DNA from: JABIDZ01 sp964619405
GTDB taxonomy: Archaea; Iainarchaeota; Iainarchaeia; Iainarchaeales; JAAZKV01
Reading direction: 5' to 3'
Length of the DNA stretch: 43,287 bases
NCBI GenBank assembly: GCA_964619405.1
Contig: CAZUCF010000008.1
Location: 1 to 43,287, forward strand
Shown here piece after piece: positions 41,447-43,287 of this stretch; position 1 is the stretch's first letter; each line of letters opens with the position of its first letter. The notes below the pieces were generated by a model, which saw only the letters and a list, made by a program, of their open reading frames with translations, had not been told where the DNA came from and did no database searches. The position numbers and the translations under genes are program-made.

Positions 41447-42178
41447 ATGGATTATAAGATTGGTGGGGCCACTTATGGTAAACTGCCTTTTGAACCACAA
41501 ATAAAAAATATTATTAAAGTTGGATTCGATTTTGTTGAAATAGATTTGACTTCTCCACAAGAACCTAACCAAAAATTAGAGTTAGAATTAAACAAAATAA
41601 AAATGCCTATTCTAGTTGCACACTTGCCTGAAATTAATTATGAAAAAGAAGATGTTGAAAAATGTAAAAAGTTTATAGAAATGTTTTCAAAAAAAGGAGT
41701 TAATTTGTTCGTATTCCATTTTCATACCCCAACAATGAAATTAGAAGAAAAATTTGATTTAAAAATAAAGGTTTTGAATGAACTAGCAGATTTTTCAAAA
41801 AATTGTAATTCAAAATTAATGTTTGAGAATACTGAAGAAAGTATTGAACTAATTGAAAAAATTTTCCAATTAGTCCCTAATTTATTTTTTTGTTTAGATA
41901 TTGGACACGCAAATCTTTTCGGAGAAAATAAATCAATAAAGTTAATTGAAAAATTTGGTAAAAAGTTAGTTCATATTCACGCGCACGATAATTTTGGTGG
42001 AAATGGAGAAAAATTTGATTTACACTTACCTATTGGTTTAGGCAACATTGATTTTCAAAAAATATTTTCCAAATTAAAAGAAATAAATTATTCTGGTAAT
42101 ATTACAATGGAAGTTTATTCACCAGACCTAAATTATAGAAAAATTAGTTTAAAAAAATTAGAACAAATAATCAGTTAA
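41447..42178 (+). CDS. TIM-barrel sugar isomerase/epimerase-like protein, second member
   Basis: This 243-residue protein has the xylose-isomerase-like barrel with putative metal ligands: H in VAHLPEIN, H in FVFHFHTP, E in LMFENTEES, D and H in FCLDIGHANL, H in LVHIHAHDNFGG, H in DLHLPIGLGNID, and E in ITMEVYSP. The full ligand set and GLGNID motif are those of endonuclease IV/sugar isomerase-type enzymes. The substrate is unknown; an AP-endonuclease role is also possible. It looks more complete than the homologue at 20-766. Confidence 0.85.
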   Translation: MDYKIGGATYGKLPFEPQIKNIIKVGFDFVEIDLTSPQEPNQKLELELNKIKMPILVAHLPEINYEKEDVEKCKKFIEMFSKKGVNLFVFHFHTPTMKLEEKFDLKIKVLNELADFSKNCNSKLMFENTEESIELIEKIFQLVPNLFFCLDIGHANLFGENKSIKLIEKFGKKLVHIHAHDNFGGNGEKFDLHLPIGLGNIDFQKIFSKLKEINYSGNITMEVYSPDLNYRKISLKKLEQIIS

Positions 42179-42252
42179 AAAAAATACGTGCTATTAATTA
42201 AATTAACATTATTACACTATTAAAAATACTCTTGTTTGCCTACTTTTAATAG

Positions 42253-43155
42253 TCAAGCAGACAAATAAACCATTGATAATTGTTTTAACCTTTCAATGCT
42301 TTGTTTTACTTCTTGTTCAGAAAGATTTAATTTTTTACTTAACAAAGGAACAAGGGTTAATGCAAAATCATAATCTTTTTGAGTAGTTTTTTTAGTTGGC
42401 CGCAAACCACTTTTTGTTTTTGAACGAGAATAATTATTCTTAAATTCTTTTTTCATTTCTTTGTCAATAATATTCAACAATAAATTATCCACAAAAGCTT
42501 TTCTTCTTGAAAGAGGGTTTGTTTTAATTGTTATTAAATTCATTTGTTTTTTTGTTGGCGCAGCTCTTTGAAAAACAATATTTTCTGAATCACTACCCTG
42601 TTTTTTTCTAAGAGTATCCATTGCACTTATAACATCAACAGAAAAATTTGATAAAACAAATTCAGCATCATAAATTTTGGCTACTTTTTGAGAAACTCTT
42701 TTTAATAAATCATTTCTCGCAAGATTTTGATTTGAGAAAACTATTTTAGAACCATTTTTATTAAGCATGCTCCTGGAAAGAGCATAAGTTAAACCACCTT
42801 GTTCAACTAATGGAAAAGGTTCAAAAGAAAAACTCCAATTGTATTTTTTAGCACGAACAGGAATTATTTCAGCAGGAATTGTTTTTGTTTTTGCACCTGA
42901 AACAGTTCTAGAAAATCGTTCCGTGTAATCTCTTGACAAATCAGTAAAAGTTATCTTTGCCAAGGGCATCAAGTATTTAGCCCAATCACCAAAATAACCT
43001 GCAAAAACAAGAACTTTTTCTCCTTTTTTTATTCCCATTCTTTTTGAAATTCTGAAAGAAGTTGGCGAAAAATCTTGTGAACCAAATAGATTTACTTTCC
43101 AAGGTTTAATTCTTTTTTTTAAATGAGCTCTCAAACGAAAAAAACTAATTGGCAT
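42253..43155 (-). CDS. Putative SAM-dependent methyltransferase-like protein
   Basis: I start this 300-residue protein at MPISFFRLRAHLKK (43155); the longer frame adds six residues. A Rossmann-like motif appears at about residues 46-75: GIKKGEKVLVFAGYFGDW followed by ITFTDLS. This resembles motif I and the acidic strand-2 end of SAM methyltransferases, although the glycine pattern is atypical. The middle (LVEQGGLTYALSRSML ... SKIVFSNQNL) fits the rest of a Rossmann domain. The C-terminal third is basic and helical, ending with LSEQEVKQSIERLKQL. Function is uncertain; RNA or protein methylation is possible. Confidence 0.5.
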   Translation of the reverse strand: MPISFFRLRAHLKKRIKPWKVNLFGSQDFSPTSFRISKRMGIKKGEKVLVFAGYFGDWAKYLMPLAKITFTDLSRDYTERFSRTVSGAKTKTIPAEIIPVRAKKYNWSFSFEPFPLVEQGGLTYALSRSMLNKNGSKIVFSNQNLARNDLLKRVSQKVAKIYDAEFVLSNFSVDVISAMDTLRKKQGSDSENIVFQRAAPTKKQMNLITIKTNPLSRRKAFVDNLLLNIIDKEMKKEFKNNYSRSKTKSGLRPTKKTTQKDYDFALTLVPLLSKKLNLSEQEVKQSIERLKQLSMVYLSA

Positions 43156-43240
43156 AATAAAATAATATAGCAATTAATTAAAAAATAGATTCAAAAAAAG
43201 TATTTCTAAAAACACAACAAAAAAAATTCAAAGTGAATTA

Positions 43241-43260
43241 CCACACCCTAAAGGGTGTGG
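43241..43260. repeat. Perfect hairpin near the window end
   Basis: CCACACCCT pairs with AGGGTGTGG (9 bp, two-base loop) and is followed by CTTCTTTATG. The C-stem, TAAA, G-stem, CTTC layout is typical of the right-end hairpins of IS200/IS605-type elements and of the associated RNA ends. No transposase or TnpB gene lies on its left, so it is a solo copy, the edge of an element continuing outside the window, or a terminator. Confidence 0.5.
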
Positions 43261-43287
43261 CTTCTTTATGATGCGCGTTTAGTACGC

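Overview
This window is a low-GC archaeal chromosome segment, most likely from a DPANN-type lineage with short genes (Woesearchaeota, Pacearchaeota or Nanoarchaeota-like); I cannot place it more precisely. Archaeal markers are a FEN1 flap endonuclease ending in a PCNA-binding peptide, ribosomal protein L40e, a UbiA-family enzyme resembling the ether-lipid prenyltransferase, a tRNA-Glu with an intron at the canonical 37/38 position, TATA-box promoters and archaeal-type lipoproteins.

Left flank (1-2217): a TIM-barrel sugar-isomerase-like protein, an unknown protein and a small lipoprotein, all on the minus strand.

Integrated element (about 2218-18723): a 16-bp perfect direct repeat (2218-2233 and 18708-18723) bounds a ~16.5 kb region. 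The right copy overlaps the 3' end of tRNA-Glu, and a tyrosine recombinase gene lies directly inside it. The element carries a RepA/RecA-like ATPase preceded by a 33-residue ORF and a compact minus-strand type I restriction-modification operon. The operon order is hsdM, hsdM, hsdS, membrane protein, hsdR, HEPN protein, with adjacent genes overlapping or a few bases apart. The tandem pair of hsdM genes, the membrane protein between hsdS and hsdR, and the terminal HEPN protein with an R-N-x3-H motif make it an unusual defence locus. A divergent pair (317-aa unknown plus a small membrane protein), a Cas4/RecB-like nuclease, and several small zinc-finger or membrane proteins fill the rest.

Right part (18871-43287): ordinary cellular genes with long AT-rich spacers. 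They are a structured, hairpin-dense spacer, L40e, UbiA, a large U32-family protein, a HAD protein, fen, a candidate small RNA, a site-2 protease, ftsZ, rubrerythrin, a MazF-type toxin-antitoxin pair, PRPP synthetase, PPC-domain proteins, acetate kinase, an S66 peptidase, a ferritin-like protein, a lipoprotein with two Kazal domains, AlkD, a MATE transporter, an SdpI-like protein, a stand-alone RelA/SpoT-type synthetase, a second TIM-barrel protein and a possible methyltransferase. tRNA-Asn and tRNA-Ser genes also lie here.

Most notable are the tRNA-bounded defence element, the alarmone synthetase in an archaeal background, the evenly spaced 11-mers upstream of ftsZ, the 11-residue Ala/Lys mini-ORF, and the cluster of perfect hairpins beside the tRNA-Glu gene. 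All functional calls come from reading the sequence; no database search was done.
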